A stretch of 47,474 nucleotides of DNA, taken from Candidatus Thermoflexus tengchongensis (GTDB lineage Bacteria > Chloroflexota > Anaerolineae > Thermoflexales > Thermoflexaceae). The notes under the pieces were generated by a model. The model saw only the letters and a program-made list of their open reading frames with translations, was not told where the DNA came from and did not search any database. Position numbers and translations under genes: made by a program. Location of the stretch: contig JAEVEX010000033.1 in assembly GCA_016842085.1 (NCBI GenBank), positions 1 through 47,474 of the forward strand. Reading direction: 5' to 3'. Shown here in pieces: positions 33,429 through 42,300 of the stretch. Positions within the stretch are counted from its first letter, which is position 1. Each line of letters starts with the position of its first letter.

Positions 33429-34376
33429 TTAAAGCCGCTCCTCCCGCTCCCTCAAGCGATAGAGGAGTTCCTCCAGCAGCCGGCGGTTGTCGCCAATCCG
33501 GTCCGCCAGGAGGCCAAACAGGAAGATCAGGAAGGCCAGAATGAGGGCGAGGGTGGCGACGATCAGGGATTGGAGATGGCCCCGCAGGGCGAATCCTTCG
33601 GTAATGAAAAACCACATCAGCCGGGCGAAGAGGATCAGGCCAGCTGCCCAGAAAGGAAGGGAGAGATAGAAAAAGGCCTTCAACGGTTCGTAGCTCGCAT
33701 AAACCCGCACGATGGTTGCCCCCTGCCGCTTGATGAAGTCCCACAGGCCCTGATGGAGCCGGGAGGGCCGGGAAGTGGGACGGGCATGGATGGGAACATG
33801 GGTGACGGCCAGACGTCGCTTGCCGGCCTGGATAAGATGTTCCACGGTATACGAGAAGTCCGTCAGCACGATCAATCGCAGGGCCGCCTCCCGACTGTAG
33901 GCCCGGAAGCCGCTCGGCGCATCCGGAACGTCCAGCCCCGAAGCCCAGCGCACGACGGCCGAGCCCAGCGCCGATAGGATCCGTTTGTGCCATGGGAAAT
34001 GGGCCAGGCGGGTGACCTGTCGGTCGCCGACGACCATGTCGGCTTCCCCCCGTAGAATGGGCGCGATCAACGCCGGGATGTCCGCCGGATCATACTGGCC
34101 GTCGGCGTCTAAGTTGACGATGATGTCCGCCCCCAGGCGCAGGGCGGTGTCAAACCCGGTCTGAAAGGCGGCCGCCAGCCCCCGATTCCGCCGGTGCCGC
34201 ACGATGATGTCCGCTCCCGCGGCGCGGGCGATCTCCCCCGTCCCATCGGTCGAGCCATCATCCACCACCAGGACCGTGATCCGTTCCACCCCGGGGATCC
34301 CCCGCGGGATCTCCCGAATCACCCCGCCGATGGTCTCCGCTTCGTTATAGGCCGGGATCTGGATCACAACGTGCAT
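33429..34376 (-). CDS. GT2-family glycosyltransferase with C-terminal membrane helices
   Basis: This 315-residue protein is encoded on the minus strand. It begins MHVVIQIPAYNEAETIGGVI, has VLVVDDGSTDGTGEIA, NRGLAAAFQTGFDTAL and DIIVNLDADGQYDPADI (the DxD). After the catalytic domain come two membrane helices (about 230-255 and 265-290). This matches dolichol-phosphate-mannose-synthase-like or GtrB-like enzymes that load a sugar onto polyprenyl phosphate, the donor used by GT-C enzymes such as those encoded in this cluster. GGAGG sits 5 bases before the ATG. The reading frame extends upstream but lacks a better start. Confidence 0.92.
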   Translation of the reverse strand: MHVVIQIPAYNEAETIGGVIREIPRGIPGVERITVLVVDDGSTDGTGEIARAAGADIIVRHRRNRGLAAAFQTGFDTALRLGADIIVNLDADGQYDPADIPALIAPILRGEADMVVGDRQVTRLAHFPWHKRILSALGSAVVRWASGLDVPDAPSGFRAYSREAALRLIVLTDFSYTVEHLIQAGKRRLAVTHVPIHARPTSRPSRLHQGLWDFIKRQGATIVRVYASYEPLKAFFYLSLPFWAAGLILFARLMWFFITEGFALRGHLQSLIVATLALILAFLIFLFGLLADRIGDNRRLLEELLYRLREREERL

Positions 34377-34649
34377 GGGACCTCCGCTCTCTGCATCCCC
34401 TGGATATCCAGGACCTGCCCGACCTCCCGTCAGGCTTCCAGTCATAGGCCAGAACGTCCCCATCCCCAGGGAGAGATGCCCATCCGGCCCCCGGATTCGA
34501 GCTCCGCTGTGCCAGCCTTCCCCCTGATAATAACTCCGGACGATCGCTCCGGTGAAATGGCTTGGCGGGGGAAGGCCGCGCGATTACACTCGATCTTCAG
34601 GGCGGTGCCCACGGAATCCACCGCTCGAGATATGAGAGGTTGAAACGGA
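34377..34649. other. Intergenic region between divergent glycan genes
   Basis: This 273-base GC-rich gap separates the minus-strand GT2 gene and the plus-strand GT39-like gene, so promoters for both should lie here. I see no repeat, RNA gene or convincing -35/-10 pair. Confidence 0.4.
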
Positions 34650-36503
34650 ATGCCGATCGCATGGTGGCTTCTCCTGATCGCCGTCTACCTGAACCGCCTC
34701 TATCTCCCTCCCCTCTGGTTCGACGAGGGGTGGTCCTGGCATCTGGCCCGGATGCCGATCCCGGAGATGCTGCGGGCCACGGCGGCGGACCGAAGCCCTT
34801 TCCTCTATTACCTGTTCCTCCACTTCTGGATCCGGATCGCCGGCGAAAGTGAGTTCGCGCTGCGGTGGCCTTCGGTGGCGTTCGGCCTGCTGACGGCCGC
34901 CCTCGCCGGACGGATCGCCACGCGCGGGTGGGGACGGCCCGCGGGGATCCTGGCGATGCTCATAATGGGGCTTTCCCCGTTCTGGTTGTATTATGTCCAG
35001 GAAGCCCGGATGTATGCGATGCTGGCCGCCGGGACGCTGGCGGCCCTGGAAGGAATGGAGGCGGCCCTCCGACGGCCCACGCCGCTCCGTTTCCTGATCT
35101 GGACGCTTCTCGCCGCCGGAACGATCCTCACGCACTATTACGGGCTCTTCCCGGCGGCCGCGATGGCCATCGGGCTGGGGATGGGGAGCGCCCGCCGCCC
35201 GGCGGCGCGCCGGCGATGGGCGGCGAGCATGCTGGGGCTCGTGCTGCTCATCGGCCCATGGCTGATCTTCGCCCGGGAACGGTTCGTTCGCCCTGAGGAT
35301 TTCCTCCGCCCCCCCACCACCCTATCCGGAATCCTCTCCGCCCTCGCCCACGGGTTCTGGCCGGGGGAATGGACGTGGCTCCCCGCCGCCCTCCTTGCCC
35401 TGGCTGCCCTGCTCCGGTGGAACGCCTTCACCCGCCGGTGGGCGGCCTGCACCCTGGGCACGATGGTCCTGACCATCGCGACCCTCGTGACGGTCTTCCC
35501 CCGCTTCGCCCTGTTCCATCCTCGCTACGGGATTTTCCTGTGGGCGCTCTGGGTCGTCGGGATCGGCGGTGGAGCCGCCCGATTGGGGGAGCTCCTCGGC
35601 GCGCGGATCCCGGGATGGCCTCGCCGGGCCCGCGGATGGATCGGGGCGCTGTTCCTCTTCCCCCTGGGGGCCATGCTCCTTGGCCCATGGCAGGCGTGGT
35701 GGACCGATCCCCACCGCGGCCGGGATCCTTATCGGGAGGCGGTGGCCCACGTGGCCCGGCAGATCCGCCCCGGGGAAGCCGCCCTCACCCTGCGGGCCAA
35801 CTGGGCGGTGCTCTATTACTGGAACCGGATGGGGGTCCCGGCCCCGCTCCTCCTGGGCCCCGAATCCCCCGTGTGGGAGGAAGAGGCGGTCCGGGCATGG
35901 CTGGAGGATGCCCACCGCCGGTATGGTCCGCCGGATAGCCCGTGGCGCCTGTGGCTCTTCGGATGGCAGCAGGAGGTGGTGGATCCCCTGGGGCTCTTCG
36001 ATGGGCTGTTGCTGGAAAACGGCTTCGAGGTCGGGGGACAGCCTTTCGGATCCCTCTGGGTGGCTTACTACGAGACGTGGCCGCCCTTCCACAAGCGTTC
36101 CCTGACGCCGCTGAGGGCCGATTTCGAGGGGAAGATCGAATTGCGGGGCGTCCATCTGCGCCGGCCCCGCTGGCCGGGGGATCTGCTCGGGGTGACCCTG
36201 GCCTGGGCGCGGGTGGGGTCGGTCCCTCGTCCGCCCCGCATGTTCGTCCACGTTCTGGATCCCGCGGGGCGCCTGGTGGCCCAGCGGGACGGCCCGCTGC
36301 CGAACGATCTTGTGCCCATCTCCGCCTGGCCCCTCGATCACACCTTCCCGATCTTCACCCGGGTGATCCTGCCGCGGGATCTCCACGGCCTCTACCGGAT
36401 CCGGGTCGGCCTCTATGACCCCATCTCCGGAGCCCGCTGGCCCGTCCGGATCAATGGCTCCCTGGATGATGGGGTGGAGGTGGGAACCCTGGAGCTCCCA
36501 TAA
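34650..36503 (+). CDS. GT39/PMT-like membrane glycosyltransferase
   Basis: The protein has 617 residues. The catalytic first loop has LPPLWFDEGWSWHLARMPI with the acidic DE pair of PMT/ArnT-like GT-C enzymes, followed by DRSPFLYYLFLHFWIRIAGES (the family's conserved PP/HP...Y region). About ten helices follow to residue 350. A soluble C-terminal domain from about 360 starts PYREAVAHVARQIRPGEAAL. The last 120 residues are beta-rich and may bind glycan. It likely uses the polyprenyl-phosphate sugar made by the GT2 enzyme encoded divergently. GC-rich, resembling the chromosome. Confidence 0.88.
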   Translation: MPIAWWLLLIAVYLNRLYLPPLWFDEGWSWHLARMPIPEMLRATAADRSPFLYYLFLHFWIRIAGESEFALRWPSVAFGLLTAALAGRIATRGWGRPAGILAMLIMGLSPFWLYYVQEARMYAMLAAGTLAALEGMEAALRRPTPLRFLIWTLLAAGTILTHYYGLFPAAAMAIGLGMGSARRPAARRRWAASMLGLVLLIGPWLIFARERFVRPEDFLRPPTTLSGILSALAHGFWPGEWTWLPAALLALAALLRWNAFTRRWAACTLGTMVLTIATLVTVFPRFALFHPRYGIFLWALWVVGIGGGAARLGELLGARIPGWPRRARGWIGALFLFPLGAMLLGPWQAWWTDPHRGRDPYREAVAHVARQIRPGEAALTLRANWAVLYYWNRMGVPAPLLLGPESPVWEEEAVRAWLEDAHRRYGPPDSPWRLWLFGWQQEVVDPLGLFDGLLLENGFEVGGQPFGSLWVAYYETWPPFHKRSLTPLRADFEGKIELRGVHLRRPRWPGDLLGVTLAWARVGSVPRPPRMFVHVLDPAGRLVAQRDGPLPNDLVPISAWPLDHTFPIFTRVILPRDLHGLYRIRVGLYDPISGARWPVRINGSLDDGVEVGTLELP

Positions 36504-36565
36504 CGGCCTATGGAGAGCGCACGCATCTCCCATCGCGCCATTTCAACCGCCGTCGGACGCGAAAG

Positions 36566-36793
36566 ATGCTCGCTTACTCCGGGCGCCTCGAGACGCACCG
36601 GGCCGCTGCGGCGCGGGAGGACATCGTTTACCATCTGGTCCGCCCGCTCACGACCTTGCGTCTGGAGGTCGCCGATGACCCGCCGCGGCGCTGGCTTCCC
36701 CGAACACCGGCGATGGCGGCCGGCCTGACCGGTCCGATCTGGACGGTTCAAGAGCTACGGACGACTATATCCCTGCCTGCCGGCAACACTTAA
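36566..36793 (+). pseudogene. Remnant of a DDE-type transposase C-terminus
   Basis: A short frame ends with RTPAMAAGLTGPIWTVQEL, which closely resembles the C-terminal end of IS1-like and related DDE transposases (RTPAMAAGLTDHxWTxEEL). It is preceded by HLVRPLTTLRLEV, reminiscent of the 'NFxRPHxSLRLE' segment with changes. No catalytic domain or terminal repeats are left. The surrounding gap 36504-36998 contains another protein-like fragment (TERLSDINAALFILKLGL, about 36792-36934) that I cannot assign. Together they indicate a decayed insertion site. Confidence 0.55.
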
Positions 36794-36998
36794 CAGAGAG
36801 GCTATCGGACATCAACGCCGCACTCTTCATCCTCAAACTGGGCCTGGAACGAGCCCGCAGGGACAGTGGAATGCTGTCATGCCTGCAGGAAGCCATCGGC
36901 TTCAGCCGACGGTCGTTCACCATCCCTGATTGACGTGCTGGTGGGCACCGACTACACTTGAGATGGAGTGTACTTTGAAATGGATGTGGGAGGGGGCC

Positions 36999-37235
36999 AT
37001 GCAAGAATTGCTGGAACGAATTACCTTTGATAAAGATGTGCTCTGTGGGAAGCCGGTAATCCGAGGCCTGCGCATCTCGGTTGAGCAGATCCTGGAACTC
37101 CTGGCCAAAGGCGCTACCTGGGAGGAGATCCTGGAGGACTATCCGGAACTTGAGCCTGACGATCTACGTGCTGCCTTGCTCTACGCCCACCATCTGGTGG
37201 CTGGCGAAAATATTCTGGATCGAGTGCCGGGATGA
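36999..37235 (+). CDS. DUF433 antitoxin-like protein
   Basis: This 78-residue protein matches the DUF433 pattern throughout: ERITFDKDVLCGKPVIRGLRISVEQILELLAKGATWEEILEDYPELEPDDLRAALLYA. Members carry a winged-helix-like fold and are usually the antitoxin next to a DUF5615 PIN-like toxin. The start has GGAGGG 5 bases upstream; a longer frame begins at 36930. It overlaps the following toxin fragment by 4 bases, as in intact pairs. Confidence 0.88.
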   Translation: MQELLERITFDKDVLCGKPVIRGLRISVEQILELLAKGATWEEILEDYPELEPDDLRAALLYAHHLVAGENILDRVPG

Positions 37236-37339
37236 AGTTCCTGGTAGACGTCAACACCATTGGAATCTGGTGCCGTTGTGGTTGCCCTGAGCAAGGAGAC
37301 TCGCATCCGAAAATCACCGAAACCGTGAGCTGCTTGTGA
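37232..37339 (+). pseudogene. Broken DUF5615 (PIN-like) toxin remnant
   Basis: The frame begins MKFLVDVN, the invariant first strand with the catalytic-site Asp of DUF5615 toxins. It loses all family similarity after residue 8 and stops at 35 residues (the full toxin has about 110-120). An internal deletion or frameshift has removed the PIN domain. The downstream gap 37340-37705 has no gene, only a hairpin. The antitoxin has therefore lost its usual partner. Confidence 0.6.
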
Positions 37340-37566
37340 GCTTTGAACTTGTTCTTTCTCCAGCTCATGTTTCCACCCTGTTGCCACGCGAAGCCTACCC
37401 TGCTACAAGTCCTGCAGCGTCTCCCGATGTCATGGTGGAGAACGTCGGGGCGAAAGCAGCATACAAGAGGACGCCTGAGAGCGGTCTGAAGCAACGTGAT
37501 GACGTGACAGCTATGGGCTGCCCGCCCTCAATGGCCCTGCCGGGAGTTCTCCGGGAAGTTGGGGCA

Positions 37567-37595
37567 CCCCACGTGATCCGAAGGATCGCGTGGGG
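37567..37595. repeat. 13-bp stem palindrome in a gene-free gap
   Basis: CCCCACGTGATCC at 37567-37579 pairs with GGATCGCGTGGGG at 37583-37595 around a GAA loop, with a single G-T wobble. It lies in the 366-base gap before the phosphatase gene. It may be a REP-like element or a terminator without U-tract. No second copy was spotted in the window. Confidence 0.5.
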
Positions 37596-37705
37596 ACCCC
37601 GAACGCCTGCAGGGGCAACCGGCCGGTGTGGATCCCGTATGGGTGAAATGGATGACGATGCGTCACGGAACGGCGGGAAGAGATCGTCCTCTTCGTGGAA
37701 GGATC

Positions 37706-38308
37706 ATGCCAGAGCGACTGTATCTGATCCGGCACGGACGCACGGCGTGGAATGCCGAGGGGCGGATCCAGGGATGGGCGGATGTGCCCCTGGATGACGT
37801 GGGACGGGAGCAGGTCCGCCGGCTGGCGGAGCGCCTGCGGGCCGCTCCGCCGGACCTCATCCTCTGCAGCCCGCTGTGGCGGGCCTATGAGACCGCCCGG
37901 ATCCTCGCCGCTGTCTGGGACGTTCCCATCGAGGTGGACGAGCGGTTGAAGGAGCGTGGCCAGGGCCCCTTTGAGGGGCGCCCGGGGGAGGAAGTGGCCG
38001 CGCTGCAGCAGGCCTGGCGGGAGATGGCCCGGGATCCCACCGCGGTGATTGAGGGAGTAGAGCCCCGGGAGGTCTTCGCGGAGCGGGTGTGGGCGGCGAT
38101 GCAGACGGCCATGGAACGGCCGGAGCGGGTCGTGGCGGTGGTGGCCCACGGCGGGACCTTCAGCATCTTCTTCCGCCGCTGGCTGGGCCTTCCCCTGGAT
38201 CGGCCTTCCCCCTTTCGGTTCGATAACGCCTCGCTGACTGAGCTGGTCGTTCAGGATGGGCGCTGGGTGGTGCGCTGCCTGAACGATACGTGCCATCTGG
38301 AGGATTGA
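37706..38308 (+). CDS. Histidine phosphatase (phosphoglycerate mutase-like)
   Basis: This 200-residue protein has the catalytic motif LIRHGRTAWNAEGRIQGWADVPL (H10). Then follow LCSPLWRAYETARILA and the second histidine block VVAVVAHGGTFSIFFRRWLG. These place it in the histidine phosphatase branch of GpmB/CobC-like enzymes. The substrate is unclear; CobC-like alpha-ribazole phosphatase is possible and would fit a B12-using organism, but nothing nearby supports this. ATG 37706 follows GGAAGG. An upstream extension of the frame is unlikely. Confidence 0.9.
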   Translation: MPERLYLIRHGRTAWNAEGRIQGWADVPLDDVGREQVRRLAERLRAAPPDLILCSPLWRAYETARILAAVWDVPIEVDERLKERGQGPFEGRPGEEVAALQQAWREMARDPTAVIEGVEPREVFAERVWAAMQTAMERPERVVAVVAHGGTFSIFFRRWLGLPLDRPSPFRFDNASLTELVVQDGRWVVRCLNDTCHLED

Positions 38309-38389
38309 GCCGGGCAACACGGGCCGTGCTGCCCGCATGCTTGAAGCTCAACGGCGTGAGCCCCCGCAGGTTAAAGCGTTCGGTGGCTC

Positions 38390-38418
38390 TTGACAGCCCC
38401 TCGCCCCCATGCTAAGAT
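38390..38418 (+). promoter_or_regulatory. Sigma70-type promoter of nrdR
   Basis: TTGACA at 38390-38395 (perfect -35) and TAAGAT at 38413-38418 are separated by 17 bases; a TG lies one base before the -10 (extended). The predicted start is near 38425, upstream of the NrdR-box candidates, so repressor bound there would block transcription. Confidence 0.75.
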
Positions 38419-38434
38419 AAAGGCCCGTCTGGAT

Positions 38435-38478
38435 CCGAAGATCTGGCGGTTTATGCGGTATTCTACCCTATATATGGG
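38435..38478 (+). promoter_or_regulatory. NrdR-box pair in front of nrdR
   Basis: CCCTATATATGGG at 38466-38478 fits the core of NrdR boxes (ACACTATATATAGTGT-like). A weaker element CCGAAGATCTGGCGG (38435-38449) lies about 30 bases upstream centre to centre, roughly three helical turns, the usual spacing of paired NrdR sites. The identical 13-mer precedes nrdJ. Autoregulation by NrdR is inferred. Confidence 0.6.
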
Positions 38479-38489
38479 GGTTCCAGGAC

Positions 38490-38981
38490 GTGCGTTGCCC
38501 CTTTTGTGGGAGCGAGGAGACACGGGTGATCGACACCACGCCGGAGGCGGAGCGGCGGGCGGTGCGGCGGCGTCGGGAGTGCCCCCGGTGTCTGCGCCGG
38601 TTCACCACCATTGAGCGGCCGATCCACCTCGCTCCCATGGTGATCAAGCGGGACGGGCGCCGGGAGCCTTTCGATCGGGAGAAGCTGCTGCGGGGGATCC
38701 AGATCGCCTGCGCCAAGCGGCCCATCCCGGCGGAGGCGCTGGAGCGCCTGGTGGAACGCATTGAGGCCCGCCTCCAGGCGATGGGGAAGTCGGAGATCCC
38801 CAGCCGCCAGATCGGCGATATGGTCATCGCCGGGTTGAAGGAGCTGGATGAGATCGCCTACATCCGTTATGCGATCGTCTATCTGGGCCTGAGCGATCTG
38901 GAAAGCATCCGACGGGAGATCGATAACCTTCTGCAAAATCGGTCCCGAGAAGGAGCCCCGGCCTCTATAGAAGCGCCCTGA
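38490..38981 (+). CDS. nrdR: Transcriptional repressor NrdR
   Basis: This 163-residue protein has the full family pattern. There is a zinc ribbon with cysteines in MRCPFCGSEETRVIDTTP and RRRRECPRCLRRFTTIERP (C3, C6, C31, C34). An ATP-cone domain begins MVIKRDGRREPFDREKLLRGI. NrdR senses ATP/dATP and represses ribonucleotide reductase genes. The start is GTG (38490), preceded by a GGGG run that is part of the operator-like palindrome, so repressor binding and ribosome site nearly touch. nrdJ follows 350 bases downstream. Confidence 0.96.
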   Translation: MRCPFCGSEETRVIDTTPEAERRAVRRRRECPRCLRRFTTIERPIHLAPMVIKRDGRREPFDREKLLRGIQIACAKRPIPAEALERLVERIEARLQAMGKSEIPSRQIGDMVIAGLKELDEIAYIRYAIVYLGLSDLESIRREIDNLLQNRSREGAPASIEAP

Positions 38982-39084
38982 CCGGCGTCATCCAGGCGGT
39001 CTCCACCTCTGAATCGATCCCGGATCCAGTCCTTTGCCAGAACCCGGAGCGGTCTGCGGAAGGAAACGTGCTGCGCCCACGAAC

Positions 39085-39130
39085 CCCTATATATGGGATC
39101 TAAGAGAAAGAATACCGCCAGATATGGCGG
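39085..39130 (+). promoter_or_regulatory. NrdR-box pair in front of nrdJ
   Basis: CCCTATATATGGG at 39085-39097 is identical to the site before nrdR. A second palindrome-like site CCGCCAGATATGGCGG lies at 39115-39130, with centres about 31 bases apart. The remainder of the 350-base gap 38982-39331 shows no cobalamin riboswitch features that I can recognise and no gene. NrdR control of nrdJ is inferred from the shared site. Confidence 0.65.
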
Positions 39131-39331
39131 GAACTCCCAAGATCTGCTTCGGGCGAGATCGGAGGAGGGACGCCGTTCATCTCCGCTGGGGCTTTTCCAG
39201 GGGGAAGGGGCCATCCCGTCTGCTGGAATGAGGGTCCAGCGGCGGAGGTCGGAGCAAGCGGGAGAGCCCTGGCCCCAGGGCCCCGGGGAAATCTTCCATG
39301 TTCGGAAGCCCATTCCATCGAGGAGGCGGCC

Positions 39332-42300
39332 ATGACGACCCGATGGGAGATCCGCGTGGACGAAGCCAACCCGGAGGAAGAGATCCCCTTAACGGAGAAC
39401 GGCCGCATCGTCCTGGAGCGACGGTATCTGCGCAAGGGGCCGGACGGCCGGCCGGTGGAGACGATCCCCGAGATGTTCCGCCGGGTGGCCCGGGCCATTG
39501 CGGAGGCCGAGAAGGAGCTGGGCGGCGATCCGGCCCTCTGGGAGGAGCGCTTCTACCGGATGCTCACCTCCCTCCGCTTTCTCCCCAATTCCCCCACCTT
39601 CACGGGCGCCGGCACCCCCCTGGGGCAGCTGGCGGCATGCTTCACGCCCGAGATGCGGGTGATGACCGATCGCGGCCTGAAACGGATCGCTGACCTGCGG
39701 CCTGGCGATCGCGTCCTGACCCATCGGGGCCGTTATCAGCCGGTCCTGCAAACCTCCCGGCGGTTTTATCGAGGACGGCTGAAGGTGATCAAAGTGCGGC
39801 GGATCGGTCAACCCATTCGGGCCACCCCCGAGCATCCTTTCCTGACCCCTCGGGGCTGGGTGATGGCTGCCGATCTCCGTCCTGGAGATTGGGTGGCTGT
39901 CGGCTTCCCGAAGGGCATCTTGCCGGTTGAGTCTTTCGATCTGGCCGGAGAGATTCCCGTAGAGGATCTTGAATTTCAGGCGGTCTCCATAGCGTCTCCA
40001 GCGCATCGTCCGGCAGCTGATCCGAATTGGGGTCGGCATGCTCGTTGGGTTCCCTCATTGAACGCCGATGATGGGGAGCACATCTATTATGAGATCGAAG
40101 AAATTCAAACTCAGGACTATGAAGGTGCGGTTTACAACTGTGAGGTGGAAGAGGATCACTCATATGTCGTAGAAGGAGTTGTAGTCCACAACTGCTTTGT
40201 CCTCCCCCTGGAAGACGACATGGGGAAGATCCCGGGGGGGATTTTCCAGACGCTGCGGGATGCGGCGCTGATCCAGCAGACGGGCGGCGGCAACGGGTTC
40301 TCGTTCTCCCGCCTGCGCCCCAAGAACGCCATCGTCTTCTCCTCGATGGGCCGGGCCACGGGCCCGGTGGGCTTTCTGCGGGTTTACGATCGCGCCTTCG
40401 GGGAGATCGCTCAGGGGGGGTCGAGGCGTGGCGCCAACATGGCGGTGCTCCGGGTGGACCACCCGGACATCGAGGAGTTCATTACCTGCAAGACGGATGA
40501 GAACGCCATCACCAACTTCAACATCTCGGTGGGCATCACCGACGCCTTCATGCGGGCGGTGGAGAACGACGAGGAGTGGGAGCTGCGTTTCCCGGACGTG
40601 CTGCACCCGGCCTATCGGGACTTCCGGGGCACCCTCGAAGATGCCGAGCGGGCGGGGATCCCGATCAAGGTCTACAAGCGGGTGCGGGCCCGGGATCTCT
40701 TCCGCAAGATCGCCACCCAGGCCCACCACAACGGCGAGCCCGGCGTCCTTTTCCTGGACACCGCGAATCGCTCCAACCCGGTGCCCCATCTGTATACGTT
40801 GGAAGCTACAAACCCATGCGGTGAACAGTGGTTGGGGCCTTTTGAAAACTGCTGTCTGGGTTCGGTGAACCTGGCGCGCCATGTGAAATACGTGAACGGC
40901 CGGGCGGAGGTGGACTGGGAGAAGCTGCAGGAGACGGTGGAGTGGGCCACCCGCTTCCTGGACAACGTGGTCCAGGTGAACCGGTATGTGCCCGCCGTCC
41001 CACAGCTGAAGGAAGCCGCCTACAGGACCCGGCGCATCGGGCTGGGTTTCATGGGGCTGGCGGACCTGATGTATCACCTGCGGATCCGCTATGGCTCCGA
41101 GGAGGGCCAGGAGTTCGCCGCCCAGATCGCCGAGTTTATCCGTTACCACGCGATGCGCACCAGCATCGAGCTGGCCAAAGAGCGAGGGCCCTTCCCGGCG
41201 ATCCGGGGGAGCATCTATGACCCGGAGAACCTGAAATGGGAGCCCCCGAAGCCCCTGAAGCCCTACACCCGGGATTGGGGCCGACCGCCCCTGGACTGGA
41301 ACGCCATCGTGGAGGGGATCCGTCGCTATGGCATCCGCAACGCCGCGCAGACCACGGTGGCCCCGACCGGCACGCTTTCCACCGTCGCCGGCTGCGAGGG
41401 CTACGGGTGCGAGCCGGTCTTCGCCCTGGCCTACATCCGCTACGTCCACGAGGCGGAGGGACGCCTGGAGCTGCGCTACGTCAGCCCCCTCTTTATGCGC
41501 GCTCTGAAGGAGGCTGGCCTCGATGAGGAGGCCCGCGCCCGGATCATCGAGGAGGTCCTGCGCAAGGGCACCTGCCAGCACATCCAGGAGCTCCCCGACT
41601 GGATCCGCCATACCTTTGTAGTCGCCCAGGATCTCACCCCCGAGGAGCACGTCTGGATGCAGGCCAGCATCCAGGCGTTCATCGATAACAGCATCAGCAA
41701 GTGCGTGACCGGGGATACGCTCGTTCTGACCGAAAACGGCCTGGTTCCCATCGCCAGCCTGTCCCCCATGCGCCTGCCGGACCAGTTCGAGCCGATTCAA
41801 CTGCGGGTTGTTTCTCCGGATGGGGTGGAGCCGGCGAACCTCTTTTATTATGGCGGCAAGCGGGAGACGCGACGGGTCTATCTCCGCTACGGTTTTGAGA
41901 TCGAAGGAACGCCCAATCATCCGATTCAGGTGCTGGGCGATGATGGGCGGATCCGCTTCGTGCCGCTGGAGGCCTTGAAGCCGGGGGATCTGGTGGTTCT
42001 TTACATGAACCAGCAGCGGTTTGGCCCCCCCGGACAGCCGTTGCCCCCTTACGTCGGATCATGGCGGACATCCTCCAGGCGCATCCGCTTCCCGGAGCGG
42101 ATGTCGGAGGATCTGGCTTACCTCCTGGGCTGCATCACCTCGGAGGGGAGCATTACAGCCAATGGGGTAGCCATCTGCCATCACGACCGGATGTTGCTTC
42201 AGCGACTGGAGGGGATCTTTTACGAGCTGTTTGGTCTGCGCGGGCATATCGTGCCGGATCGCCGCCGGAAGCAGCTTTACAACCTGCAGGTCAACTCCAG

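Noticed and set aside
37340-37797. Open frame overlapping the start of the histidine phosphatase
   Set aside because: It passes through a palindrome and into the phosphatase gene in another frame, with no family features.
38982-39331. Possible cobalamin riboswitch before the B12-dependent reductase
   Set aside because: I could not find a B12-box-like conserved core; the region is better explained by NrdR-box pairs.
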